NCBI GenBank assembly: GCA_022605425.2
Contig: CM061251.1
Location: forward strand, 217,001-281,000
Source: Hamiltosporidium tvaerminnensis
Lineage: Eukaryota; Microsporidia; Dubosqiidae
Direction: 5' to 3'
DNA length: 64,000 nucleotides
The position numbers were made by a program, and so were the translations under genes. Below are positions 19,930-31,115 of the stretch, piece by piece. The stretch's first letter is position 1; every line of letters starts with the position of its first letter. The notes under the pieces are model-generated. The model saw only the letters and a program-made list of their open reading frames with translations, made no database searches and was not told the DNA's origin.

Positions 19930-22584
19930 ATGTTAGACAGAAAATATATTGTTCCTGTAGTTGATTCTGACCAGTTTATCTATGGAGATACAGATATAAA
20001 CAACCCAAAGGAATGTTTGGAGAGAATAAATGAAATTTTGGATAATACGGAAATGATAAATCAAGAATTAGAAAAACTTTTGTTTATGACATGTACAAAA
20101 GAAAATAAAGAATATTATAAAATAGTTTCTAAACTTTACGATATAGGCAGAAAGTCATTGTTTAATGATGAATCTAACGATATCCTATTAAAAATATTTG
20201 AGTTCGTATTGTCTATTTCGAATTTCAGAGATAAGTGGATATTGAAATTGAAAATAAATGATATTTTTGTGACAAATAAAATCAAAGTTCTGGTTCCACA
20301 GAATTATAAAAACATTGTATTTTCAGAAGATTGTAAAAATATTGTGTCTTTAGCTAAAGAATATTTAGAAAAGGAGATTGGAAAGAATATCACACGAACA
20401 AAGATAGCAGCTTTTTGCGTAATTTGTTCGATTGAATTAGACGATCAAGCAATTATCGAGCTTGAAATGCTTGATGAAAATATTTTTTATTTTATAGCAT
20501 ATGTATTTTCAAACTCCAAAACGAAATATGAAATTTTATTAAGTTGGTTAAAAAATTTAAAAATAGAAGAAATAGAATTAAATTTACTTTATCTAGAAAA
20601 TATTGATTCCATGAAATTCATTATAAACGAACTAAATAACATAAAAGACAATAATGTTTTTGTGTCTATAATTAAACATTCGAAATCTCATAAATTGATA
20701 GATGTATTTTTTTCTAGATTATATGAATCTAAATATTTGCTAGAGATATTACTTATTACGTATAAAGATGAAGATCACGAATATACCAACTCGATTTTCT
20801 CCAAAATATTTGCAATTGATAATAACGAAGGTGAAAAAATGCTGAAAAGGTTTTTAATTGAAACCAAAAGTAAATATTTTTCCGCAATGTTTTTTGAAAA
20901 GTGCAAAAATGTAGATAGTTATTACATTGAAGCTTGCCTGATCTGTTCCAATAATATCGATTTGATTCGTGATGAAAATATAATTAAGGTTTCGCAAAGT
21001 CATTATTTTTCGTTTCTCACTTCTGAATATGTGATTTATGAAAAGTGCCTAAGAAAATTGAAAAAAATATTTGATGAAGATAAATTTGAAATTTATGATA
21101 CTGTTAAAGATAAAAAATATTTCATAAAAAACCTATGTAAGAGATTATTTAAAGAACAGATCATAATCGAGGCTGTATCTATAAAGAAAATTTTGCTTTT
21201 TCTAGAACTCTTTCCAGAGTCATATAGTGAAATTTTTAAATACTTAATTGAAGTTTTGATAAGGGAAAAACAATTTGTTAAAAATAATAAACTTGAAAAT
21301 ATCGAGATAAACCGCAGTACCAATACTCTTGCCGAAAATAATACACATAAGATAATAACAAGCCAAGAAAATATTATAATTTGTGGATTTAATACAAATG
21401 ATAAAAACCTATTATTTACTTTAATTGACAAGTTACGTCATGATAATAGAATTATAAATTATATAGACATTCTTTTAGGCATTGATTATGAGATATATCT
21501 TGAAAATGTTGTGTTTAATGATTCGAATATCCTTGATTTACTTTTTATAGAAAGTATTAATTATTTTATTTCAAATATGGTGGAATTAGATTGTAAAAAA
21601 AAATTAATAAAAAAAATCATCAAGTATAAGCATTTATCTTGTAGAGAAACCTATTACTGGAATATTATTTTGAGAAAAAATATAAATACTTTTGAACTAT
21701 TCGATGATTCGGTTTTGATGGACAAACTTATGGCTGAATCAATTGGGAAAAATCTACAAGAAATAGATAAAAATGAAATGTATTTTTACAATTCTAATTC
21801 CAATATAATTTCTATTTTGATTAATGACATAAAGAATAATCATCCAAAATACAGAAATTATAAGTTATATGACAAAATTTTAAAAAAATTTCAGTTAGAA
21901 AATTCATATCCCGAGGGTCTGGTATTTTTTGATTCATCTATAATAATAGAAAGACGAATGGTTAGCTTCTGTTGTTACATTATTTATTTTCAAACTGATG
22001 TTGAAGCAGAACAAAATTTAATTTCACTTTATGGCAATTTGATCACAACAATCGGTTTAAAAAATGCAAGATTATTTAGAAAAATACAAAATGGCAAACA
22101 AGAAGAAACCATACTTTTAGATCAGGGGAATAACCACTCTAAAGAAATCAATCTTTCACTTTCATACAATTCCGGTATTCTTTTACTGTATATAAATGAA
22201 ATAAAATATAAATTTTATATAACAGATATCAACAAATTAATTATCGGCAAAAATTTCAAAGGAATTGTTAGTAAAATACTTTGGTACGAATATTATGGAT
22301 TTAAAATGGAATATACTATTGACATTCCAAGATCTCGCTATTTCATTGATTTTCTAAGTGATTTAGAAAAAATATTAATTTTTAATAACCATGCAGGTGT
22401 TTACATTGACACGCTTACACCATATTTTCTATCTTCTTGTCCAATCGATATATATATAAGCAACATTTATAAAAATTCTAATTTTTATTGGAAACAAAAT
22501 ACGGATCTTAAAAATATTTTGTTGGAAGAATCCATAAAAGATCAAACTATCAAATCTTTATATGAAAAATATTTTACAGAATAA
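19930..22584 (+). CDS. large hypothetical protein (884 aa)
   Basis: An uninterrupted 884-codon frame, rich in Ile, Asn, Lys and Glu, mostly helical in appearance for the first 650 residues, in an Armadillo/HEAT-like pattern of short Leu/Ile-rich helices. From about residue 660 the pattern changes to beta-like segments (SYPEGLVFFDSSIIIERRMV, INLSLSYNSGILLLYINEIK, LIIGKNFKGIVSKILW) that resemble a concanavalin-A-like sandwich as found in BEACH-family proteins. No BEACH or WD40 domain follows, so this is only a structural hint. No signal peptide and no CCC signal. I cannot name it. Confidence 0.8.
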   Translation: MLDRKYIVPVVDSDQFIYGDTDINNPKECLERINEILDNTEMINQELEKLLFMTCTKENKEYYKIVSKLYDIGRKSLFNDESNDILLKIFEFVLSISNFRDKWILKLKINDIFVTNKIKVLVPQNYKNIVFSEDCKNIVSLAKEYLEKEIGKNITRTKIAAFCVICSIELDDQAIIELEMLDENIFYFIAYVFSNSKTKYEILLSWLKNLKIEEIELNLLYLENIDSMKFIINELNNIKDNNVFVSIIKHSKSHKLIDVFFSRLYESKYLLEILLITYKDEDHEYTNSIFSKIFAIDNNEGEKMLKRFLIETKSKYFSAMFFEKCKNVDSYYIEACLICSNNIDLIRDENIIKVSQSHYFSFLTSEYVIYEKCLRKLKKIFDEDKFEIYDTVKDKKYFIKNLCKRLFKEQIIIEAVSIKKILLFLELFPESYSEIFKYLIEVLIREKQFVKNNKLENIEINRSTNTLAENNTHKIITSQENIIICGFNTNDKNLLFTLIDKLRHDNRIINYIDILLGIDYEIYLENVVFNDSNILDLLFIESINYFISNMVELDCKKKLIKKIIKYKHLSCRETYYWNIILRKNINTFELFDDSVLMDKLMAESIGKNLQEIDKNEMYFYNSNSNIISILINDIKNNHPKYRNYKLYDKILKKFQLENSYPEGLVFFDSSIIIERRMVSFCCYIIYFQTDVEAEQNLISLYGNLITTIGLKNARLFRKIQNGKQEETILLDQGNNHSKEINLSLSYNSGILLLYINEIKYKFYITDINKLIIGKNFKGIVSKILWYEYYGFKMEYTIDIPRSRYFIDFLSDLEKILIFNNHAGVYIDTLTPYFLSSCPIDIYISNIYKNSNFYWKQNTDLKNILLEESIKDQTIKSLYEKYFTE

Positions 22585-22925
22585 TTGTTTAACAATAAAA
22601 CCAAATTTTTACTCATAATTCATAGGTTATTCTGAAGTCTAAATTACCAATTAAATAAAATTATTATTTATCCAATTATAGATTTGTATTTGAACGTACC
22701 ATTTAAATTATCAAATTTGTGACCTATAATTTTACAAAAAAAGAAAATAAAAATAATTTATAAAAATAGACAAATAATTTTGTAAAATGATATTTTATAT
22801 TAAAACAATAGCGAATAAATATTATAAAATAAATGATATTCCTCCTTTTTTCTGTTACATTTGTCAATTATTATTTGATAATTTTTTTTATTGAAACTAT
22901 TTAATAATTAAATTTATTGCTTTTT
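22585..22925. other. AT-rich gap
   Basis: No gene, repeat or RNA is visible between the 884-aa gene and the small secreted-protein gene. Confidence 0.5.
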
Positions 22926-23171
22926 ATGGAAATATTTTCGATATTGTTTTCTATTTTGTATGTTCTTTCAACTATTGAATGCATGGGTAATAGTGGTTCT
23001 CAACCAGAAACTCCTACGAACCAAGAACAAGCTGTAAAACCAGAAGTTAAACCCGAGGGTACTGGTGACCAAAATGGTCAACTTACTTCGCAAAGATATG
23101 ATAATAATAGATTCGAACGCCCTGTTCAAAATTCAAAGGTTCCACGTGGTTCATACTCAAGAAGAGGGTAG
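22926..23171 (+). CDS. small secreted protein (81 aa)
   Basis: The ATG at 22926 opens an 81-aa protein with a clear signal peptide (MEIFSILFSILYVLSTIECM), cleavage likely after the Cys-Met-Gly region. The mature part is polar and Pro/Gln/Asn-rich (SGSQPETPTNQEQAVKPEVK) and ends in a basic PRGSYSRRG tail. Composition differs sharply from the AT-driven Lys/Ile/Asn background, supporting real coding. No family is recognised; a small exported protein is the best description. The frame extends three codons upstream only through a TTG. Confidence 0.65.
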   Translation: MEIFSILFSILYVLSTIECMGNSGSQPETPTNQEQAVKPEVKPEGTGDQNGQLTSQRYDNNRFERPVQNSKVPRGSYSRRG

Positions 23172-23879
23172 CCCGGCAGTTCTTGTTGACATTAAATAAA
23201 AGTGTTAAAAAAATTCTTTTACTATTTAATTCAAAATAGGATTACTATAAAAAAAAATCACGATATTCTACAAAATACTTAGATTATAAATAATGTCGTA
23301 TTTTATTCTTTCCACTCATTTTATTTTGCTCTTCTCCCGTTAAAAAATAGAAAAAATACAATAAAATACCATCGTCTAGACTTAATTACTTTTTTCGTTT
23401 TTAAAATTTAAATTAAAATTTAAAATTTTCCATCGATTTAAACTAGATTTTCATATTCTATATGTTAGGTTTTGGAAGAGTCTCTTACTAAAAATGTCGT
23501 AATTTCTTCTTGTTTTTTCATTATGTTACTTGTCTCATTCTTGAATGCATTGTCTTGTTAAATTGTATTTATTAGGCTAAAACATGTATATGAAAACCGC
23601 AAAAAAAAATATTTTTTGAAACTCTTTAATTTATGGTGTGTTTTAGTAACTTAGGTCTTATTTTCTTTATTTTTTTTAATTTTAAAATATCCACATTAAA
23701 ATGCAAAAGAGTCTCATATAGAGGAAGTAAAGAAAATAAGGAAATAAAAGTGTATAAAAAATGGAATATAAAAAAATTTCATTAAAATTCAAAATTTATT
23801 ATATTTTTTATTTGTTGGTAATTTTTCTAATATTTTTTGAATTCTTCCAATTCTTCAATTTTTTTCATTTGTTTTTTTT
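23172..23879. other. gene-free AT-rich stretch
   Basis: Nothing recognisable in this interval. Confidence 0.45.
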
Positions 23880-24110
23880 ACTCTTTTAAAAAGATTTTCA
23901 AAATATTTTTTTAATTTATCTAAAAATTCTTTTGGTTTAAATAGTATTATTGTATTAAAATTCTTTAATTTATCGCACAATAAATATTTCCCCGCCAAAA
24001 AAAAGGATAAATACGAATCTTTTTTCATACTCCATTCGATTTAGCAGATGTGATGATTTGTTGGATTTTACCTTTTTTTCAAGGTAAAATTATCAGGCGA
24101 AAGTCAATAT
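23880..24110 (+). repeat. hairpin-bearing short repeat, copy 2
   Basis: Shares TTCTTTAATTTATCG, GATAAATACGAATC, CGATTTAGCAGATGTGATGA and the TTTTACCTT...AAGGTAAAA hairpin with the blocks at 4960-5060 and 45470-45705. It lies about 300 bases before the small secreted-protein gene at 24411. Confidence 0.5.
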
Positions 24111-24410
24111 AAAATACAACAAGAAATAATTAGAATTCCAAATTATTATTCAAGGAATATTTAATAATTTTTTTATTTTAAAGATTATATCTAAAAATAT
24201 CTTAAAACTTTTAAATAAACTTATCTTTCCTTAAAATGTAACTATCAATATTGTATTAAACACTTGTCTAAAAGACCATATTTATATTCTAGCTACTATC
24301 TATCTTATTTTAAAACTGTGTAATGTAAAAGACGAATTATAAAAATTATTTATTTATGTGATTGATAGTTACAAATTATATATTTGTATTGTTTTTTTAG
24401 GTACAATAGA

Positions 24411-24641
24411 ATGAAAATATTAATAAAAACTTTTAAAACTATAAAATTACTGTTTATAGTATATGGATTTATATGTGCAGACCGTTCTTTCCGAAGTATA
24501 GACGATAATTTTAATAAAAAAGAATCATATTTAATGGACTTAAACGGTGATTTAAAGTATGAAGTATTTGGTACAAGAAATATAGCAAATGAAGCGGCTT
24601 TAATGTCTAGAATATCAAATAATGAGAAACCAATTCATTAA
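24411..24641 (+). CDS. small secreted protein (76 aa)
   Basis: From the ATG at 24411: an N-terminal basic-hydrophobic signal (MKILIKTFKTIKLLFIVYGF, then ICA) and a polar mature part of about 50 residues (DRSFRSIDDNFNKKESYLMD, ending NNEKPIH). An upstream TTG in frame is ignored because a eukaryotic start is expected. No Cys pairs, no known domain. It resembles the gene at 22926 in size and layout, not in sequence. Confidence 0.5.
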   Translation: MKILIKTFKTIKLLFIVYGFICADRSFRSIDDNFNKKESYLMDLNGDLKYEVFGTRNIANEAALMSRISNNEKPIH

Positions 24642-24740
24642 AATTTAAATAAAAGTTCATTTTTTACTTTTTTCTTTGTCTAAAACAAAATTATTTATTT
24701 GTTTCGGAACTTTTTAAAACAAAAGATGAAAGAATTTTTT

Positions 24741-24900
24741 TTTGTTTTAGAATTTAAGTAAATTATCAGTGAAACTTTTCTATGAATATTCTTTAAATAT
24801 TATAAAACCGTTTTTTTGTTTTAGAATTTAAGTAAATTAACAGTGAAACTTTTCTATGAATATTCTTTAAATATTATAAAACCGTTTTTTTGTTTTAGAA
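24741..24900. repeat. 75-bp tandem duplication
   Basis: TTGTTTTAGAATTTAAGTAA at 24741 recurs at 24816, and a third unit begins at 24890 with TTGTTTTAGAATTT. It contains GTGAAACTTTTCTATGAATA. It lies just downstream of the gene at 24411. Confidence 0.8.
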
Positions 24901-25179
24901 TTTTTTTTGATATAAAATGAAGTTTCGTATATTTTTTAAATTAAAAATATTCAGACACTTTACAGTAAAATGTAAAAATTTGCCATTTACCTGAGTAAAA
25001 TACTTTTCAATTTTTAATCTTTTAGAATTAAACAACAGTTATTTATGTCTTTTGTTTATTGCTTCAATATTTCTATTTATGACGAAACAACATCATAATA
25101 TTCTGTATTTATTCGTCATTAAGAAGATTTTGGATAAAAAATTAAGAAAACAGAACTAAGTTTAAAAAGAAAGCCAAGC

Positions 25180-26270
25180 TAGTTAATCAATATTGATAGA
25201 AGAATTTATTTTATTATCTTAAACACGAGTCTGTTTTTTCTAATATACTGGTTATTAAACTAATGGAAACGAACTTAATATTACATCTACCAAATAAAAG
25301 AAAATAATGTATTTTATATTTTTATAATTCATTAACTGACCTTTTGTTATTTATCTTTTCATTTAGACTTTTACAACCAAGACTGTTCTGTTTTCTTAGA
25401 TATGTTTTTAGTATTTCATATCAGCGTTTATAGGCGACCTTGTGTAATTTCTTAATATAATTTTAGAATATTTTTTTGAATAATATACTTTTCTACTTCT
25501 GTTCTGCTTGCTTTTAATTTTATTAGAACTAAAGTAATTGTTTTATGTTTATTCTTTTAAGTTGACTATCTAGATTTATGAAATAAATTTTTATTTTTGT
25601 TGAAGTCTTCGTATAAAGCACTGTCATTGCCTTAAAAAACAGTTTTTTTGCAAAAAAATTTATTGGTTGATTTAATTATTATAAAACTTACTGGTTATCT
25701 CATTGAAATCTTTTAATTGATAAGGTATAAAACTCATTGTATTAATCGAAGCATAGTTGCTTTATTGAAATATTCATTGAGGATATAAATAAATTGCACA
25801 TAGAAAAGGCAAAAAATATTAATTCAACTTGACTATTGTTTAGAAATTAGAAAAAAAATATTGGCAATAAAATCCGAAAAAAGGTGATTAAAATTGAATT
25901 TTACTTCAAAGAATCCAAACAAAAATATATTTATTAATGTGCTTCTTATGGTGTCAACATAGAAGAATTTTTTGAAAAATAAGTGTAAATATTTTTTTAA
26001 ACTAATAAAAACGGGCCAAAATGTTTCATGTTCTACTTCTAGACATTATTATTGTTTGGTGGGATCTATCAATTATTCACAAGCGACATATTCTTAATCT
26101 TAATACTATTGTATGTGTCTTGCTTTTTTTGAATAAATTGAACACCTCGAGGTGCTTCTTCGCAGTTTCCGCCATGCCATTACTCGATTATATAATAGAA
26201 GATAGTTCTGAATATTTAAATTTTCATTTCTCAGCTTTCTTACCGATTTATTTGTTAATAGTATAAAATC
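25180..26270. repeat. degenerate dispersed repeat shared with 48700-49750
   Basis: TGGTTATTAAACTAATGGAA...TTACATCT near 25245 parallels the block near 48755, and GGTGCTTCTTCGCAGTTTCC...TATATAATAG near 26150 parallels 49670-49730, in the same order and orientation. The copy at 48700-49750 adjoins a Helitron helicase relic, so this may be the non-coding part of the same element. An 81-codon frame at 26021 lies inside it and is not treated as a gene. Confidence 0.4.
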
Positions 26271-26527
26271 TTTCAAACTTTCATCATAAGTATTTCATTT
26301 GTGGATATATTATTCTTTCAAGCTTGTCTTTATGAATTATCTCTTCAAATTTATAGGTTGGAATTAATTTAAAATAGAATATCTGCTATCTTTGGTTCTA
26401 AATATTCCAAAAGATGGTTTGATAAGCAATCGATAAATATTTTTAGGAATCGTAATAATATTTAAGTCTATATGTTTTATCTGTCAAAAATACATAAATA
26501 TATATATGAATAAAGTTTTGAAAATTT

Positions 26528-26815
26528 ATGAATTATATTTCATTTATAGTTTTGATAGTTCTTGTAGTTAGTAAACCCGAATGTATTGGTTCAACGACAT
26601 GTAAAACTAAGGAATGCCAAACACCTTTAACAGGTACAATAGTTGTTCAAGCTTCCGAACCAAAATGTGCTAGTTTTTAACGAGCTGTACAGATTAACAA
26701 AGCTAAAAATACTTGTGAATCAAATAATAGCGATAATGACAAATGTAAACCTAAAGATAAATGTAAAATAGTCTCAAAAAATGATTTTTATGAAGATATT
26801 CCATTAGAAATGTGA
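26528..26815 (+). pseudogene. Cys-rich secreted-protein gene with one in-frame stop
   Basis: The ATG at 26528 starts a signal peptide (MNYISFIVLIVLVVSKPECI) followed by a Cys-rich segment (CKTKECQT, EPKCASF) and a TAA at 26678-26680 after 50 codons. The same frame then stays open for 44 more codons to the TGA at 26813, again Cys- and Lys-rich (NTCESN, KCKPKDKCK). In such AT-rich DNA, continuation in the same frame with the same composition suggests a 95-codon gene interrupted by one stop. Alternatives are a functional 50-aa protein, readthrough, or a sequence error. Confidence 0.5.
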
Positions 26816-28230
26816 TCATTAGCATATTTTTTAGAAATTTTATAGACCAATGATTTTACAATAAAAAAGCAATATTTTTTTTCAAATTTTATCATTTTAA
26901 TTCAGATTAGATAACGGTGTAAATCTTAATAAATTTATGTATTAATTCTTCAGAGTCTTCACAAAAATTTCACACAATAAAACTAAATCTCTAAAGGTAT
27001 CAATACATAGGTTATCGTTTTTTATGATATATTATCGCTGTATTTAACCATATTTAATTTATTTGGTGTTGATATCATTTTTTAAACTAAACCAAATTTA
27101 ATTTTAAAAATGAAAAATATCATTCGTTAACGTTCATTAACCACCTACTAGTATTAAATATTTATCCTAATCACTTACTTTTAAAAGATAAAGGTATTAT
27201 TGACATAAAATATAACCTAATCGAACTGTTAATGAGACGTTTTATCTTAAATGTCTGTATAAAACAAAATCTTTTTATTAAATTGACATGAACACTATTT
27301 TGTATTTATTTATATACCAATGCTTTATTCTATACCTATTTTATTATCATTTATATTAAATATCATACGAATATATTTGCTTAAAATTTTTATACTTTTT
27401 TAAAATAAACATCTTTTCTGATTAAATTATAAATATTTTCTATTAATTCATTTGTTAGATTTTGATTTAAAAAAAAGTTTCTGAAATCATATTTCTAATT
27501 TGAAGAGTATTTGGCGCTTGGTGTAATTTTAAGCTTTTTTCATTCGAAACAAGCTATCTGAAAAAAAAATTGATTAAATCTTTTTTATTATGAAACAGTC
27601 TTTTTAAAAACAAACCCGTGTAATCAAAAGTTTTGTATTATACTCATTTCTTTTTTTCATAGATTAAATGAATCTGAGATCTAAAAAAATTTATTCCTGT
27701 ATTATTATTTTTTAAATATAATTTTAGCCATTTTATAAATACCCTTATCAATTTAAAGTATTTACTTTAAATATAATTAAATATCATTTTTACTTCACAA
27801 AATCGATTCTTAATTCCGAAATATATTTTATAAATTTCCCCATTATCTATGCTTTTAATTAATTTTTCATTTGTGAGAAGGTTTTCTTTTTAAGGCTTTT
27901 TATAGTTTTTTTTTAATATAAAATAAAAGAACATCATATGATATTTTTAATTAAATAAGAAATGATTTTGGCGTAACTAAAGATTATTTTGCAAAAATAT
28001 TAACTAAATTAAACTTTGTTGAAAAGTGGTAGTAAAATATACTAAAACAAATATAAATGTTTTTATTCTTCTTTATTTTTATGTAAAACATTCGAAACTG
28101 ATATTTTTACTTTTAAATCAGGGATTTCTATATATTCTATATTCTTCTATTTTCTATTTGTATGAACTTTATAGAATCATTTTCAATACATTTTTAAATA
28201 CCTTGATATTTAAAATTTTATGCTTTTTTT
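26816..28230. other. gene-free AT-rich stretch
   Basis: Nothing beyond short random frames is visible; a 78-codon frame at 28026 has no supporting features. Confidence 0.45.
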
Positions 28231-28590
28231 TCACTTCTTCTTGGCTTTTTTATCATCCTTAATAATATCTATATCATCTTTTTTGTTAGGTCTATATATT
28301 TTAGGATTTTCTTTAATTTCATCCTTTTGTTTTTTCTTTTCATCTTTCTTCTGTTTCTTTTCTTCTTTTTTCAATTTCTTTTTATTCTTTTCAGAATTTC
28401 TTCTTTCTTTCATTTTTTCAAACCAACTTTTACTTTTTTCTTCCTTTTTACCACTTTTATTAGCCTCTTTTTTTTCAGAAGTTTTATCTTTTTCAGAATT
28501 TTGGATATTTTCTTTTTTCTTTCCAAAAAAGGAAAAAGTAAAAATACTTTCACACATTGTAATCATAAAAATAAAAAATTTCAGATTCAT
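28231..28590 (-). CDS. Lys-rich secreted protein (119 aa)
   Basis: A signal peptide (MNLKFFIFMITMCESIFTFS) is followed by a mature part of about 95 residues composed largely of Lys, Glu, Ser and Asp (KKKENIQNSEKDKTSEKKEA, SWFEKMKERRNSEKNKKKLK). It is probably a single long charged helix or disordered. Its tail is KKDDIDIIKDDKKAKKK. The signal peptide and the sharp hydrophobic-to-charged switch argue for a real gene. A role in the spore wall, polar tube or host interface is possible but not shown. Open frames on the opposite strand are shadows of its Lys codons. Confidence 0.65.
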   Translation of the reverse strand: MNLKFFIFMITMCESIFTFSFFGKKKENIQNSEKDKTSEKKEANKSGKKEEKSKSWFEKMKERRNSEKNKKKLKKEEKKQKKDEKKKQKDEIKENPKIYRPNKKDDIDIIKDDKKAKKK

Positions 28591-29249
28591 AATTTCTACT
28601 TCGTGTCAGAATAAATACTTTATAATTTTAAAAATCATACAAATGATATTGTCTCGTGATTATCTTAAAAGCACCATCTTTTTTGATTATCAACTTATTA
28701 CATACAACCACTCATTCTTTAATTTAAATACCAATCAAATTTATTCTACACCGATTCTTCTTTTCATAAATGCAACTGCTCAATTTTCATAATATATTAC
28801 CAATCAAATATTTTTAATAAAGATTTAACAAATCATAGTTACAACCATTTAATCTTTAAATCCAATTATCATTAAATTATGTTTTTGATTATTGTTCAAT
28901 TAATTAATAATGATTTATACTTAATTTTTGATTTTGGCACTTATCTTTATAGTTGAAATCTGAGCTAAAATAAATATTTAAAAAAATATTCTTCAAATTA
29001 AAAGATTTGAGGATTTATATTGAAATTAAATTTGTTTTTCTTCTAAAATACGGTATTATACAAGAAAATAAAGATAATAATTGGAATTCTTTATTTTGGG
29101 AAATATTGAAATTTATAAATCTGATTACTAAGTTCTTAAGCAAAAATGACTTTAAAGATAATAATTGCGTCATTTAAATCACGAATGAATAACTTTTTGT
29201 AAAATAAAAATATTGTATTGTAATGTATTCTGTTTTTTTCTAATTACTA

Positions 29250-30260
29250 AATTATTTCTTCTGTACCTTCGTAATTTTCTATCGACCACATCTCGGCTCC
29301 TTTATATCTCACCGGATGTTTATAAGAAAAGTTTAAGACTTCTCAAAACGTAAATAGTGATCGTATAAAGATTCCTTATATGTTTAATTTTTGTAAAATT
29401 TTAGCGAGGCAATAAAATTTTTCATGATATAAGTTCGATAATAACAGTAAATCGCATTTTTAGAAGCAAAATGATAAACTATAAAGAACAAAACTTATTT
29501 TCTATACCATAATTAGGATTCTTGTCTTCCACTTAAATTTTTTTCTATACAATGCTGTCTACAAATTTTTGGTGCATCAAGATCAAATTCTGAAAATAAG
29601 AAAAATTATATGTCTTGTATTTATGCGGAAGTCTTTTTTCAATGGTGGTTTTATAATATAAAAATTTATTGTGAAGCTGTTTACATTTTTATCATTTGAT
29701 TTTTTTCTTTAGAATGATGTCAGTGAATACTGTTACACCTGATTCAAATTTTCCCTATTTTCAATGCTAAAAACTATGTTTGTTGTAAATACCCTCGGAA
29801 CTTTATGTTATCGTTTCGTTAGGGTTTCAAGTAAAACCTCAGAGTTGCCTTGTATATTTAAAAACTCTTTTCCATCATAGTAACGGTAATGACTTACTCT
29901 CACAGCCATTATTGTACCAAGTTTTATCATTTGGTTGTCTGAACGTAGAATATCAAAACTTACTCCGTCAAAATTGGCCCAATAGGAATATATAATGCAG
30001 TTATATAGACTGAAAACAAGTCAAAATCATTCTAAAAATTCTTTGTATTCGTTTTATGTAACTTATTATTAGCTATCTTTTATTATTGGGTTGAATTTTG
30101 TCTTGACTCTACGCTTTTACTTCGGAAGGCTTCTACATATTGCCAGCATTTGAGATAAATTTTGAACGTTTCAAGAAGTAAATTTTCGAATTCACAGCGG
30201 AAATAAAGACTTTTTTTAGAATATATTTCAATTTTTCACAGGCTATTTAGTACTGTTATT
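29250..30260 (-). pseudogene. decayed gene with an RPA-like OB-fold segment
   Basis: On the minus strand an open segment of about 68 codons (about 30035 to 29815) reads YWANFDGVSFDILRSDNQMI then KLGTIMAVRVSHYRYYDGKE. This resembles the ssDNA-binding OB folds of RPA70, where LWG...A is followed by an aliphatic stretch and KVSxFxGKSLS. Further protein-like stretches without an ATG occur at about 30225-30100 and 29345-29255. Stops separate all of them. RPA-like genes can be host genes or Helitron cargo; a Helitron relic does exist in this window. Identification is tentative. Confidence 0.3.
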
Positions 30261-30842
30261 CGTTTAAAGATCTAAAAATGCTTTGTATATGTGCCAATTA
30301 TAATGAGAATTCCGCAATACTGTTTATTTTAAACATATTTTTTTCTTTTATAATACTATACATCAAAAACTGAATATCTTTTAATTGATCTCTTTGCTAA
30401 AGACGTCACAAGATTGTTTAAGAAAGCCAATTTTTTTATTAATTAACAAATCCTACCACTTTTTTATACTTGTCTCTAAAATCCTGAGTTGTTTTATCGA
30501 ACCAAAGCAATTTTTATTAAAGATATAATAACCAAAGTAGAGTTCATTTAAAGCGAATAGAAAAGCAACCAGAATATTATCATAACTAAAAACTCCTTAA
30601 ATCACTTTACTCTATTTTGTCATATAAAGATCATTTCCGAGTAGATTTAAGAATTTTAGTTCTGGCAATAGCAATCGCTTTTCACTTTCTTGTCCTCATC
30701 TAAATAATACTATGATTTAAATTACAAACCAAAGTTTCTCTTAATCTATTGTGACAGCTTAAAAATTTGTTATTATTTTTTGTTCACAAACAAAATAACT
30801 TCAAAGACTATTTGAAAGATATAATCAAAGTTTCAGATAAAT

Positions 30843-31115
30843 CTACGAATCAAATAGAGTTTTTTTGTGCTTGTTTAGAAACCTAAGAATTATTCTATCT
30901 TGCAAAAATACATAAAATTCAAACCAAAAAGAAATAGAATGAAAATAAATAATCTTTTGATCTAGATCCATAAAACATATACTGTAACCAAATTGCCACT
31001 GGATGTTGAGTGTAAGGGGAAACAATATAACACAAATCAAAATACACGGAAATAAAGGAGAATTTATACAAAATAAAATGACAGTTTTTGATTTTGAGAA
31101 CGATGAATTATTCAT
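30843..31115 (-). CDS. possible small membrane or secreted protein (90 aa)
   Basis: An ATG-started frame with a hydrophobic segment near the N-terminus (TVILFCINSPLFPCILICVI) and a mixed C-terminal part with Trp, Gln and Asp (IQWQFGYS, FMDLDQK). Codon choice is less AT-driven than in random frames. No CCC signal, family or neighbour supports it, so it is a weak candidate. Confidence 0.25.
   Translation of the reverse strand: MNNSSFSKSKTVILFCINSPLFPCILICVILFPLTLNIQWQFGYSICFMDLDQKIIYFHSISFWFEFYVFLQDRIILRFLNKHKKTLFDS

Noticed and set aside
26021-26266. 81-codon frame with hydrophobic start.
   Set aside because: Falls inside a degenerate repeat shared with 49.7 kb where the frame is not kept.
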